Shown here: positions 25,082-33,597 of the stretch, in pieces
Numbering within the stretch: position 1 is the stretch's first letter
Layout of the letters: each line of letters starts with the position of its first letter
Assembly (NCBI RefSeq): GCF_900119365.1
Contig: NZ_FPJO01000006.1
Span: 62,001 to 126,000, forward strand
Source of the DNA: Streptomyces atratus
GTDB lineage: Bacteria > Actinomycetota > Actinomycetes > Streptomycetales > Streptomycetaceae
DNA length: 64,000 nt
Reading direction: 5' to 3'
Position numbers and translations under genes: made by a program
The notes under the pieces: model-generated
Database searches by the model: none
Seen by the model: only the letters and a program-made list of their open reading frames with translations
What the model was told of the DNA's origin: nothing

Positions 25082-26446
25082 ATGAGTGCCGTTTCGGCTG
25101 GTTCCATGCGCCGGGAGGAAGGCGCCGCGGGACTGGACGGCCGTCCTTTGGACAAAGTCCGAGCCTTGCAGCGGACGCTTTACCGCTGTGCCAAGCAAGA
25201 ACCCGAACGCCGGTTTCATGCCCTGTATAGCCATGTCCACCGCATGGACGTTCTTCGGCGGGCATGGACCGGTGTGTGCGCGAACCGAGGAGCCCCGGGC
25301 GTGGACGGCTTGACTGTCGACGCGGTGGCGGCCTCGGGGGTGGATGCATTCCTCCAGGATCTGGCCGAGCGGCTGCGGACGTATACGTATCGTCCGTCGG
25401 TGCTGCGGCGGGTCCGGATTCCCAAGCCGGGGCGGCCGGGGGAGTTCCGGCCGCTCTCGATTCCCACCGTGGCGGACCGGGTGGTGATGACGGCCGCGAA
25501 ACTGGTCCTGGAACCGGTCTTCGAGGCCCAATTCACCGAGTCGAGCTACGGATTCCGGCCCAAAAGGTCCGCGATCGACGCGTGTGAAGCCGTGCGCGTC
25601 GCGGCGAGCCAGCGGCGGGAGTGGGTGTTCGAGGCCGATATCCGGGACTGCTTCGGGACGATCGACCACGACGCGTTGATGGCCCAGGTGGCCCGACATG
25701 TGGTGGACCGGCCGTTCCTGAAGCTGATCCGGGCTTGGCTGAGGATGGGCGTTCTGGAGGGCGGGGTGACCTCCCCGACCGGGGCGGGAACCCCGCAGGG
25801 CTCACCGATCTCCCCACTCTTGGCAAATATCGCGCTGCATGTCCTCGATGAGGCGTGGCAGGTCGAGGGCCGCCGGCTGGGAGTGTTGGTGAGGTACTGC
25901 GACGATTTCGTGGTTCTGTCACCGCCCGAGCACCGGGCCGAGCAGGCCCGGGAATTGGCGGCGAAGGTGCTGGGACAGCTCGGGATGCGGTTGCATCCGG
26001 AGAGTACCGGCATTGTCTGTCTCACTCGGGGCGGACAGGGCTTCGATTTCCTCGGCTTCCACCACCGGAAAGCGGAATCGTGGAAATGGCGGGGCAGGTT
26101 CTACCTGCGTCGCTGGCCCTCGGTCAGAGCGATGCGAGTGCTGCGGGAGAAAGTCCGTGCTGCAACCGCAATCTCGAAGACCGAGAGGCCGGTGTCCACC
26201 GTGGTCGCCGATCTGAACCCGGTCCTACGAGGCTGGGCAGCGTACTTCCGTAACGGGAACTCCGGACGGAAGTTCAACGTGATCGACGGATACGTCCACG
26301 AACGGCTGGCGATTTTCACCAGCCGGAAACACGGCCAAGTGGGCCGGAACTGGGCCACCCGATATACATACGGATGGATCACCCGGCTCGGGGTCTACCG
26401 CCTCACCGGAGGCGTACGCTGGGCGACGGCGCATGCCAGTCGGTGA
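25082..26446 (+). CDS. Group II intron reverse transcriptase/maturase
   Basis: A 454-aa protein with fingers-palm motifs in order: NRGAPGVDGLTVDAV, RPLSIPTVADRVVMTAA, SYGFRPKRSAIDAC, WVFEADIRDCFGTIDHDALM, GTPQGSPISPLLANIALHVLDE and LVRYCDDFVVL (catalytic YCDD near residue 272). The maturase X domain follows (LNPVLRGWAAYFRNGNSGRKF). No HNH endonuclease domain is visible. A domain V-like hairpin lies just after the stop. Only 117 bp separate it from the preceding gene, too little for intron domains I-III, so the RNA part appears 5'-truncated. It sits between cluster genes without breaking one. Confidence 0.9.
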   Translation: MSAVSAGSMRREEGAAGLDGRPLDKVRALQRTLYRCAKQEPERRFHALYSHVHRMDVLRRAWTGVCANRGAPGVDGLTVDAVAASGVDAFLQDLAERLRTYTYRPSVLRRVRIPKPGRPGEFRPLSIPTVADRVVMTAAKLVLEPVFEAQFTESSYGFRPKRSAIDACEAVRVAASQRREWVFEADIRDCFGTIDHDALMAQVARHVVDRPFLKLIRAWLRMGVLEGGVTSPTGAGTPQGSPISPLLANIALHVLDEAWQVEGRRLGVLVRYCDDFVVLSPPEHRAEQARELAAKVLGQLGMRLHPESTGIVCLTRGGQGFDFLGFHHRKAESWKWRGRFYLRRWPSVRAMRVLREKVRAATAISKTERPVSTVVADLNPVLRGWAAYFRNGNSGRKFNVIDGYVHERLAIFTSRKHGQVGRNWATRYTYGWITRLGVYRLTGGVRWATAHASR

Positions 26447-26456
26447 ACGATGTCGG

Positions 26457-26492
26457 AAAGCCGTGTGCGGGAGAACTGCATGCACGGTTTGA
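26457..26492 (+). ncRNA. Group II intron domain V-like hairpin
   Basis: Just downstream of the maturase stop, AGCCGTGTGC (26459-26468) and GCATGCACGGTTT (26478-26490) can form the bulged stem of an intron domain V, with the loop GGGAGAACT between. Position and sequence fit the 3' part of a group II intron. The GC-rich bases that follow may form domain VI, but I cannot fix the 3' end. Confidence 0.55.
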
Positions 26493-26562
26493 AGCGGCGG
26501 GGACTGGAAACGGAGCATCTGCCACCGCGCCATTCCCCGGCCCCGCTGTCCCGCGCCGGCCG

Positions 26563-27060
26563 TCAGCCGGTGGCGGTGCGGGCGCGGGTGGCCCGGGTGA
26601 TCTGCTCGGCCACGGCCGCAGCCCGTTCCTCCCCCAGTCCCTCGATCTTCAGCGAGCCCTTCGCCGATGCGGTGGTGACCGTGACCGTTGCCAGGCCGAA
26701 GCGTTTCCTCAGCGGGCCGCGGACCGTGTCGACGCTCTGGATCCGGGACAGCGGTGCCATGCGCGACTGCTGCCAGAAGTATCCGGTGCGCACATACACG
26801 GCGAGGTCAGTGACTTCCCAACGGTGGACTTCGAACCACCATCTCGGCAGCAGCAGTACCGCGGGCACAGCCAGAACGGTCACCGCGGCAGCGGGCACGA
26901 AGAGCCAGTAACCACCGAATTTGAACAGGCCCGGCACCACTGCGTGCAGGACCAGAATCGCGATCGCGGCGGTGAAGAGAGCCGCTAACCGGGCTCTCCA
27001 CCAGCCGACCGCAGGTCGGTCGAACCTGTTTCTCGGTGGCCCGGACTGCGCCTGCGTCAT
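26563..27060 (-). CDS. bPH2-domain membrane protein, YdbS-like paralogue
   Basis: A 165-aa protein, ATG at 27060 with AGGAG seven bases upstream. It has two hydrophobic helices (about residues 23-45 and 50-72) and a PH2 domain with WWFEVHRWEVTDLAVYVR, RIQSVDTVRGPLRKRFGLATV and TTASAKGSLKIEGLG, closely following the protein at 10145-10648. Unlike that one it has no YdbT partner beside it. It is divergent from the acetyltransferase gene at 27132. Its position inside the cluster suggests a self-protection or membrane-sensing role, which is inference. Confidence 0.78.
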   Translation of the reverse strand: MTQAQSGPPRNRFDRPAVGWWRARLAALFTAAIAILVLHAVVPGLFKFGGYWLFVPAAAVTVLAVPAVLLLPRWWFEVHRWEVTDLAVYVRTGYFWQQSRMAPLSRIQSVDTVRGPLRKRFGLATVTVTTASAKGSLKIEGLGEERAAAVAEQITRATRARTATG

Positions 27061-27131
27061 GTGGCAACTCCTGCCGATGAATCGGTAATCGTGTCAACTT
27101 CCACTCTAGACAGGACGGATGAGGTAAAAGG

Positions 27132-27650
27132 GTGAACGACAACAGGGTGATCTACCCGGAGACTTCCTCCCGGAGGATCCTGCTCCGCCCGGCCACATCG
27201 GCCGACCAGGCGGAGTTCAGCCGCACGGTGCTGCGGACCGGCGTGGAGAGTGTCCAGTTGCCGGCCGGCCGGCGGCAGGGGCCGCCGCCCAGGCCCAACG
27301 CCGCCTTCCAGGTGGTCAACAGGGCTGACGGAAACGTGCTCGGCTTCAGCATGCTGTTCGCCCTCGACCAGGCGGGACACATCCGCTGCGGGACTTATCT
27401 CGACCCGGAGCTCAATCGGCTCGGGACCGGTTCCGAAGCCATCGGGTTGACCATCAACTACGCGTTCGCCATGTTCAATGTGGACCGGGTCATCACCGAG
27501 ACCACCGAGGCAAGCCTGGATTCCTTCGGAATGAGGCCCGACGACAGCCGGATCCTCAGCGTTCTGAAGGACCACCTGTACTTCCGTGGCCGGTATTGGA
27601 ATCTCTATGGATTCCAGGTCGAGCGGAGTGAATGGGTGGAGGACGCCTGA
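27132..27650 (+). CDS. GNAT-family acetyltransferase
   Basis: A 172-aa protein, GTG start at 27132. It matches the RimJ/RimL-like GNAT pattern: an N-terminal RRILLRPATSADQAEF, the central GFSMLFALDQAGHIRCGTYLDPE and RLGTGSEAIGLTINYAF, in which the acetyl-CoA loop (normally QxxGxG) reads NRLGTG. Usual substrates are amino groups of peptides or sugars. It begins the operon that continues with the ligase, MIO enzyme and ABC transporter. A distantly related protein is encoded at 41660-42196. Confidence 0.7.
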   Translation: MNDNRVIYPETSSRRILLRPATSADQAEFSRTVLRTGVESVQLPAGRRQGPPPRPNAAFQVVNRADGNVLGFSMLFALDQAGHIRCGTYLDPELNRLGTGSEAIGLTINYAFAMFNVDRVITETTEASLDSFGMRPDDSRILSVLKDHLYFRGRYWNLYGFQVERSEWVEDA

Positions 27651-27661
27651 CGTCTCCCCAC

Positions 27662-27677
27662 GTCCCGCCGGCGAGAC
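27662..27677. promoter_or_regulatory. LmbU-type palindrome, site 3
   Basis: GTCCCGCCGGCGAGAC, one difference from a perfect palindrome, in the 108-bp gap between the acetyltransferase and the adenylating enzyme genes, 81 bp before the GTG at 27759. Confidence 0.65.
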
Positions 27678-27758
27678 CCGTCCCGAACCTTTTCCATTGC
27701 CCGCACCGGCCCGCCGCTGTCGCTTGCCGAAGGGCCGACACCTTTGAGGGAGCGTTCT

Positions 27759-28892
27759 GTGGCCTACCCGGAACTCACACCGCAGGAGTTGCTGCGCGAG
27801 GGATTCACCTCGCCGAGGATCACCGAGGAGCCCTGGGTCGTGCGCTGGGACACGTTCCGCGGTGATCTCGCGGCCATCGAGGGCCTGGTGCTCGACGCGC
27901 TGCCGCCGAAGGTGGCATTCCAGACCTCCGGCACCACCGGGGCCAGTCAGACCTGGTACCGGTCCAAGGAGTTCCTGTGGAGCGAGGCCGGGATGCTGGC
28001 CCGGCTGCTCGCTCCGCGCAGGCCGGACGCGGCCCTCTCCTTCGTGCACCCCAAACACCTCTACGGCGCACTGACCAGCGTGCTGGTGCCGGCCAGGCTG
28101 GGAATTCCGGTCTGGTACCGCCCGCAGTTCGCCGGTCAGCTGCCCCCGGCCGGGGAGCACCAGCGCTGGGCGGTGATGGCCATTCCGTGGATCTTCTCGC
28201 TGCTCCGGCGTCACATGTCCTGGGTCCACGCCACCGACCGGATCACCGTGCTGCACGCCAGCGGGATGATTCCCGACGCCTCCGCGGACTTCCTCACCGA
28301 GGCGGGCGCGGAGCGGGCCAGGATCGTGGAAGTCTTCGGCGCCACCGAGTCCGGTGGGGTGGCCACGCGGCAGTGGTCCGAGGGCGCCCCACCGGACTGG
28401 AACCTGATCGACGATGTGTCTTTCGCGGATCCGGTCGAACCGGACGAAGGCGAGGTGGCGCTGAAGATCCGCAGTCCCCGGCTGGCCTTCCTCAACGGCG
28501 AAGACGCACCGGACAGCTGTGAACTCGACGACCACGTCGAGCGGTTGGGCGGCCATGCCTTCCGGTTCACCGGGCGAAGGACCAGGCTCGTCAATGTCAA
28601 CGGCCGCAGACTCAACCTGGACCGGCTGGAGGATGTGCTGCGGCCGGTGCTCGACTGCGTGGACCACGCCGTGCGCCCGGTGACCGATCCGATGATCGGT
28701 GAACACATCGAACTGCTCGTGGTGCTGAAGCCCGGGACCGAGCTGGGCGACCTCGACCTGAACGCGGCGTTCACCCGTATGGGCCTGCGGCCCCGTGAAG
28801 TACGCACGGTCGACCGCATCGACCGCACCGAAATCGGCAAATTCCGCCGCGTCCAGACCATCGAAACGATCGACGCAGGAGCAACATCGTGA
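27759..28892 (+). CDS. Small adenylate-forming acyl/aryl ligase
   Basis: A 377-aa protein; the GTG at 27759 is chosen because GAGGGAG stands six bases before it. It has the AMP-binding signatures in compact form: FQTSGTTGASQTWYRS (P-loop), VEVFGATESGGVATRQW, and FTGRRTRLVNVNGRRL near the C-terminal hinge, ending with RTEIGKFRRV, which supplies the conserved lysine. At 377 aa it is much shorter than NRPS A domains or typical CoA ligases and is closer to small acyl-ACP synthetases. It overlaps the MIO enzyme gene by four bases, so it probably activates the product of that enzyme (for example a cinnamate or beta-amino acid) for loading on a carrier. Confidence 0.8.
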   Translation: MAYPELTPQELLREGFTSPRITEEPWVVRWDTFRGDLAAIEGLVLDALPPKVAFQTSGTTGASQTWYRSKEFLWSEAGMLARLLAPRRPDAALSFVHPKHLYGALTSVLVPARLGIPVWYRPQFAGQLPPAGEHQRWAVMAIPWIFSLLRRHMSWVHATDRITVLHASGMIPDASADFLTEAGAERARIVEVFGATESGGVATRQWSEGAPPDWNLIDDVSFADPVEPDEGEVALKIRSPRLAFLNGEDAPDSCELDDHVERLGGHAFRFTGRRTRLVNVNGRRLNLDRLEDVLRPVLDCVDHAVRPVTDPMIGEHIELLVVLKPGTELGDLDLNAAFTRMGLRPREVRTVDRIDRTEIGKFRRVQTIETIDAGATS

Positions 28893-30433
28893 CCATCTCC
28901 ACCCACGCCCAAGCCGATCTCTCGCTCGGCGACATCCTCCACCGTGCCGGATGGGACGCCGAGCTGGCGCCGCTGGCCGAAGGGGACCTGGCCCGGATGC
29001 GGGCCTGCGCCGCCACCGTGGCCAAGGAACTCGCCGCCGACAAACCGATATACGGCCTCACTCAGGGATTCGGCCCGCTGGTGCTGTTCGAGGCGGAGTC
29101 GGAGCTGGAGCAGGGCGACAGTCTGATCTCCCACCTCGGCACCGCCCAGGGTGAGCCGCTACCGCCGGAGGTGTGCCGGCTGATCGTCTGGCTGCGGCTC
29201 AACAGCATGCGCAAGGGCTTCTCCGCCGTCTCGCCGGAACTCTGGCAGTCCCTGGCGGACGCGTGGAACGCCGGCTTCGTACCGGCCATTCCACGGCACG
29301 GCACCGTCAGCGCCAGTGGTGACCTTCAGCCGCTCGCGCATGCGGCACTGTGCCACACCGGGGTGGGCCAGGCATGGATGAGGGACGCGGAGGGGCGCTG
29401 GGAGACCCGGCCCGCCGCGGAGGCGCTCGCCGCCCTGGGACTCAAGCCGTTCGTCTGGCCGGTCCGTGAGGCCCTCGCGTTCGTGAACGGCACCGGTGTC
29501 GGCCTGGCCCTGGCGATCGTGAACCAACAGTCCGCGCTGGCCCTGGTGCGCGCGTCCGCGCTGCTCACCGGGCGGATCAGCGCGCTGCTGGGTGCCAACC
29601 CCGAGCACTACGAGCCGGGTCTGAGCATCGCACGCGGTCAACTCGGGCAGTCGCGCGCGGCGGCCTGGATCCGCGAGGAACTTCCGGTGGGGGCCGAACG
29701 TGATCCCGCGCGTCCGCTGCAGGAGCCGTACAGCCTGCGCTGCGGGCCACAGGTCCTCGGCGCGGTTCACGATCAGCTGGAGTTCGCCGGTGACCTGCTT
29801 CGCCGTGAGGCCAACGGCTGCACCGACAATCCTATCGTTTTCGACGGCTCGATCCTGCACGGCGGCAACTTCCACGCCATGCCGGTCGGCTTCGCCTCCG
29901 AACAGACCGGTCTGGCCATGCACTCGGCGGTCTATCTGTCCGAGCGTCAACTGGGCCTGCTGGTAAGTCCGGTGACCAACGGCGATCTGCCGCCGATGCT
30001 CACCCCGCGGCCCGGCCGTGGTGCGGGACTGGCCGGAGTGCAGCTCAGCGCCACGTCGTTCGTCTCCCGCATCCGCCAGCTGGCCTACCCCGCCTCGCTG
30101 ACCACCCTGCCCACCAACGGCTGGAATCAGGACCACGTGCCGATGGCACTCAACGGCGCCAACTCGGTCGCTGAGGCGTTGGAACTGGGCTGGCTGGTGA
30201 TCGGCTCGCTCGGGGTGACCGTCGCCCAGTTGACCTCCATGCTGGGCAGGAGTGCCGACGCTCGCGGCCCGTGGGCCCGGCTCGCCGAGATATCCCCGCC
30301 GCTGGACGCGGACCGGCCGCTGGCCGCCGAGGTCCGAGCGGCCCGTGACGTCCTGCGGACCACGGCCGGGGAACTGCTGGCCGCCGAGGCCGCCCCCGGC
30401 GCGCGACCGGCGGAGCCGGAGACGCGAGGGTGA
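28889..30433 (+). CDS. MIO-type aromatic amino acid ammonia-lyase or 2,3-aminomutase
   Basis: A 514-aa enzyme. The Ala-Ser-Gly triad that cyclises to the MIO cofactor is at residues 142-144 (SASGDLQPLAH). The catalytic tyrosine loop is at 55 (YGLTQGFGPLV), and further conserved parts are FVNGTGVGLAL and NPIVFDGSILHGGNFHA. The selectivity position reads SHLG (His-Leu), the pair that in known lyases favours tyrosine. Lyase and mutase activities cannot be separated by eye. The product would be p-coumarate or beta-tyrosine, or the phenyl analogues. GTGA overlaps join it to the ligase upstream and the ABC transporter downstream. Confidence 0.88.
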   Translation: MTISTHAQADLSLGDILHRAGWDAELAPLAEGDLARMRACAATVAKELAADKPIYGLTQGFGPLVLFEAESELEQGDSLISHLGTAQGEPLPPEVCRLIVWLRLNSMRKGFSAVSPELWQSLADAWNAGFVPAIPRHGTVSASGDLQPLAHAALCHTGVGQAWMRDAEGRWETRPAAEALAALGLKPFVWPVREALAFVNGTGVGLALAIVNQQSALALVRASALLTGRISALLGANPEHYEPGLSIARGQLGQSRAAAWIREELPVGAERDPARPLQEPYSLRCGPQVLGAVHDQLEFAGDLLRREANGCTDNPIVFDGSILHGGNFHAMPVGFASEQTGLAMHSAVYLSERQLGLLVSPVTNGDLPPMLTPRPGRGAGLAGVQLSATSFVSRIRQLAYPASLTTLPTNGWNQDHVPMALNGANSVAEALELGWLVIGSLGVTVAQLTSMLGRSADARGPWARLAEISPPLDADRPLAAEVRAARDVLRTTAGELLAAEAAPGARPAEPETRG

Positions 30434-32253
30434 CAGCGTCCGAGGCCGGGCCGGAAAAGGCGTCGGTGCTGGAAGCGGCGGCCTGGCGGGAGATCGTGCG
30501 ATACCTGACCCCGCATCGGAAGCCGATGGTCCTCGCCACGGTACTCACCCTCTGCGGTGCGCTGATCGGCCTGAGCCAGCCGCTGATGACCAAATGGATC
30601 ATCGGCGCCCTGGGCCGGGGCGGTGCGCTGACCGGCCCGCTGCTCCTGCTCACCGCTGCTCTGGTGGGCGGTGCGGTGCTGAACGCCGTCGGCTACTACC
30701 TGCTCGGCCGGGTGGCGGAGACGGTGGTGCTGACGTCCCGGCGCGAGATGGTGTCACGGATCCTCAGGATGCGGATCGGCGAGACCCACCGCATCCGCCC
30801 GGGGGACCTGATGTCCAGGGTCGCGTCGGACACGACGCTGCTGCGGCAGGCGGCCGGCCAGACGCTGGTCGACGCGCTCAAGGGCGTACTGATGCTGGTC
30901 GCCATCGTGGTGCTGATGGGGCTGCTGGACCTGTTCCTGCTGACGTTGACCCTTGCCGTGCTCCTGGCGGCGGCCGTGCTGATCGGCTGTGTGGTGCCGC
31001 TCTTCCGCCGGTACAGCACCAAGGTGCAGGAAGCGATCGGGGACCTCACCGCGGTACTGGAACGGATGCTCGGCGGCTTCCGCACCGTCAAGGCCTCCGG
31101 GGCGGAGCGCCAGGAGGCCGAAAAGCTGGACGCCGCGACGTTTCAGGCGTGGTCCTTCGGGCTGCGGCTGGCCCGGCTCGGCGGCGTGGTCAGCGCGGGC
31201 GCGCTGCTCGCCGTCCATCTGTCGTTCCTGGTGGTGCTGGGGGTGGGAGGCGGCCGGGTGGCGTCGGGAGCCATCCCGGTCGGCACGCTCATCGCGTTCC
31301 TGCTCTACCTGTTCGCGCTGATCGAGCCCGTGGCCGGACTGATCGCCGCGGCGTCCACCTTCGGCACCGCGGTCGCAGCCGTACGGCGCATCCGTGAGGT
31401 GCGGGAACTCGATGTCGAGCCGGTGCTGGGGGAAGCGGTGGTGTCCCCGGGGGAAGCGGTCCGTACACCCGTCGGGCTCGCCTTCCGCGGGGTGCGCTTC
31501 CGCTATCCGGGACCGGACACCCCGAGGGTGCTCCACGGGGTTGATCTCGACATTCCGCCACGGGGGATGACCGCCGTCGTCGGCCCGTCGGGGGCAGGCA
31601 AGTCGACGTTGTTCTCCCTCATCGAACGTTTCTACGACCCGGTCGGCGGCTCCGTCCTGGTCGACGGCACGGATGTCCGCGACTGGCCGCTGGAGGAACT
31701 CCGGGCCGCGATCGGGTACGTCGAGCAGGATGCCCCCGTACTGGCCGGGACGCTCAGGGAGAACCTGCTGCTCGGCATCTACCGGGAGGTGCCGGACGAG
31801 GAGATCCACGCGGTGCTGGCCCGCACCCGGCTGAGCGCGGTGGTCGACCGTCTGCCCGCCGGCGTCGACACACCGGTGGGGCACCGGGGCAGCACCCTGT
31901 CCGGCGGTGAGCGGCAACGCATCGCGATCGCCAGGGCGCTGCTGCGCAGGCCGCGGCTGCTGCTGCTCGACGAGGCGACCTCCCAGCTCGACGCGGTCAA
32001 CGAGGCGTCCCTCCGTGACGTCGTCCTTGAGGTGGCGCGGGAGTTCACCGTGCTGGTGGTGGCGCACCGGCTGTCCACGGTGACCAGGGCGGACCGGATC
32101 GTGGTCATGGAGGCAGGCCGGGTCCGGGCGGCGGGTTCGCACGAGGAACTGGTCAGGAAGGACATGCTGTACCAGGAACTGGCCGCCACCCAGCTGCTGG
32201 TTCCGGACGCGCCGGAGGGCGCACCGGGGGCCGGGGCGGCCACCGCGCGTTGA
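30430..32253 (+). CDS. ABC exporter, fused membrane and ATPase domains
   Basis: A 607-aa half transporter. Six transmembrane helices occupy about residues 30-320. The ATPase domain has Walker A GPSGAGKST (about 385-393), the signature LSGGERQRIAIARALL (about 490), Walker B LLLLDEATSQLD and the switch VVAHRLS. The order membrane-ATPase is that of MsbA/LmrA-type drug or lipid exporters, which work as homodimers. It is the only transporter in the cluster, so it probably exports the final product or a precursor and may give resistance. GTG start at 30430 overlaps the upstream stop. Confidence 0.92.
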   Translation: MTASEAGPEKASVLEAAAWREIVRYLTPHRKPMVLATVLTLCGALIGLSQPLMTKWIIGALGRGGALTGPLLLLTAALVGGAVLNAVGYYLLGRVAETVVLTSRREMVSRILRMRIGETHRIRPGDLMSRVASDTTLLRQAAGQTLVDALKGVLMLVAIVVLMGLLDLFLLTLTLAVLLAAAVLIGCVVPLFRRYSTKVQEAIGDLTAVLERMLGGFRTVKASGAERQEAEKLDAATFQAWSFGLRLARLGGVVSAGALLAVHLSFLVVLGVGGGRVASGAIPVGTLIAFLLYLFALIEPVAGLIAAASTFGTAVAAVRRIREVRELDVEPVLGEAVVSPGEAVRTPVGLAFRGVRFRYPGPDTPRVLHGVDLDIPPRGMTAVVGPSGAGKSTLFSLIERFYDPVGGSVLVDGTDVRDWPLEELRAAIGYVEQDAPVLAGTLRENLLLGIYREVPDEEIHAVLARTRLSAVVDRLPAGVDTPVGHRGSTLSGGERQRIAIARALLRRPRLLLLDEATSQLDAVNEASLRDVVLEVAREFTVLVVAHRLSTVTRADRIVVMEAGRVRAAGSHEELVRKDMLYQELAATQLLVPDAPEGAPGAGAATAR

Positions 32254-32256
32254 GCA

Positions 32257-32309
32257 CGGAACCGGTGGTGGCCCGCCCGTCGACCACGGGCGGGCCACCA
32301 CCGGTTCCG
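32257..32309. terminator. Bidirectional terminator hairpin
   Basis: Arms 32257-32280 and 32286-32309 are perfectly complementary (24 bp) around a 5-base loop. The hairpin lies just after the transporter stop, between two convergent genes (32253 and 32345). No T-run is needed for Streptomyces terminators of this type. Confidence 0.85.
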
Positions 32310-32344
32310 GGGCCACCCTTAGCGGCGTTCCGGCCGGAGCCGGG

Positions 32345-33589
32345 TCAGGTGGACAGCGTGGCATCGTAGCTGCGCCGCTCGTTCAGCAGTACCGGGTCGA
32401 ACCCGGCCAGCCGCTTGTACCGGGCGGCGATCTCCTCGCGCTCGGCCAGCGGCAGCACCCGCTCGATGTCCGTGAAGCCCTCGGGCGCCCGTTCGTGGGC
32501 TCGCCTGAGCACCAGCTCGGGCCCCATCTGCCGGTTCGCCAAGGTGATCGCACTCGTTGCGGGCCTGCGTTCGGCCTCGTATATCTCGCATGCCCTGCCC
32601 GGCTCCCCTGTTCTGGCGAGGGCGTCGCTGAACACCCGGGCGTCGAGTATGGCCTGCGAGGCACCGTTCGAGCCGATGGGGTACATGGGGTGGGCGGCGT
32701 CGCCGAGCAGCGTCACCCGCCCGTGTGTCCAGCCCGGCAGGGGGTCCCGGTCCACCATGGGGTACTCGTACGCGGCCCCGGCCCGCCGGATGGTCGCGGC
32801 CACGTCCAGCCAGTCGAACCGCCAGTCCTCGAAGTAGGGCAGGAACTCGGCCACCCGGACGGGGCGGGTCCAGTCCCCACGACCGGCGGCCGAGCGGTCG
32901 AAGGGCCGCTCCGCGATCCAGTTGATCTCGACTTTCCCGTCGGCGTCGGGGGCGGTGATCGGGTAGGCGACGAACTTCTGGTCGTGGTTCCCGGCCATGA
33001 TCATCGAACGGTCGCCGCGAAAGGGCAGGGCCCGGGTCGTGCCGCGCCACAGCACCAGGCCGTTCCACAGCGGTGCGGGCTCGGCCGGATACAGCTGCGC
33101 GCGGACGGTGGACCTGATGCCGTCGGCACCGATCAGGAGATCGCCCCTGATCTCGGACCCCCCGTAACGGGCCGTCACTTCTCCAGGACCGGAGGCGAAG
33201 CGGGTCAGCCGGTGACCGGTCCGCACCGCGCCGGCGCCGAGGCGGTCGCGTACGGCGGCGAGCAGCATGAGCTGAAGCCGGCCGCGGTGCACCGAGTACT
33301 GCGGCCAGTGGTACCCCATGCCCAGGCCGCGCGGTTCGGACCAGATGAGCTGCCCGTGATGATTGAAGTAGGCCAGTTCTCTGGTCGCCACCGCGACGGC
33401 GGCCAGTTCGTCGCCAAGACCCAGTTCGGTGAGTTCGCGAACGGCGTGCGGGAGCAGGTTGATGCCCACTCCGAGCGGTTTGATCTCGGTGGCCGCCTCG
33501 GTGACGGTGATGGATTCGACGCCTGCGGCGTGCAGGCTCAGTGCCGTGGCCAGGCCGGCGATACCGCCGCCGGCGATGATGACGCGCAT
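32345..33589 (-). CDS. FAD-dependent aromatic hydroxylase, PhzS/salicylate-hydroxylase type
   Basis: A 414-aa class A flavoprotein monooxygenase, ATG at 33589 with GAGGAGCG before it. The FAD motif is VIIAGGGIAGLATALSLH at the N terminus, a DG-type segment is LLIGADGIRSTVRAQLYP, and the second FAD motif is VTLLGDAAHPMYPIGSNGASQAI. The central region is like PhzS and related enzymes that hydroxylate aromatic acids. It begins 8 bp after the stop of the glycosyltransferase gene, so they share an mRNA. It may hydroxylate the aromatic unit made by the MIO pathway or an NRPS-bound residue. Confidence 0.87.
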   Translation of the reverse strand: MRVIIAGGGIAGLATALSLHAAGVESITVTEAATEIKPLGVGINLLPHAVRELTELGLGDELAAVAVATRELAYFNHHGQLIWSEPRGLGMGYHWPQYSVHRGRLQLMLLAAVRDRLGAGAVRTGHRLTRFASGPGEVTARYGGSEIRGDLLIGADGIRSTVRAQLYPAEPAPLWNGLVLWRGTTRALPFRGDRSMIMAGNHDQKFVAYPITAPDADGKVEINWIAERPFDRSAAGRGDWTRPVRVAEFLPYFEDWRFDWLDVAATIRRAGAAYEYPMVDRDPLPGWTHGRVTLLGDAAHPMYPIGSNGASQAILDARVFSDALARTGEPGRACEIYEAERRPATSAITLANRQMGPELVLRRAHERAPEGFTDIERVLPLAEREEIAARYKRLAGFDPVLLNERRSYDATLST

Positions 33590-33597
33590 GTCGCTCC

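Noticed and set aside
28889..30433. Calling the MIO enzyme a histidine ammonia-lyase of histidine breakdown
   Set aside because: No other hut genes, gene coupling to a ligase and exporter, and a His-Leu selectivity pair point to an aromatic substrate.
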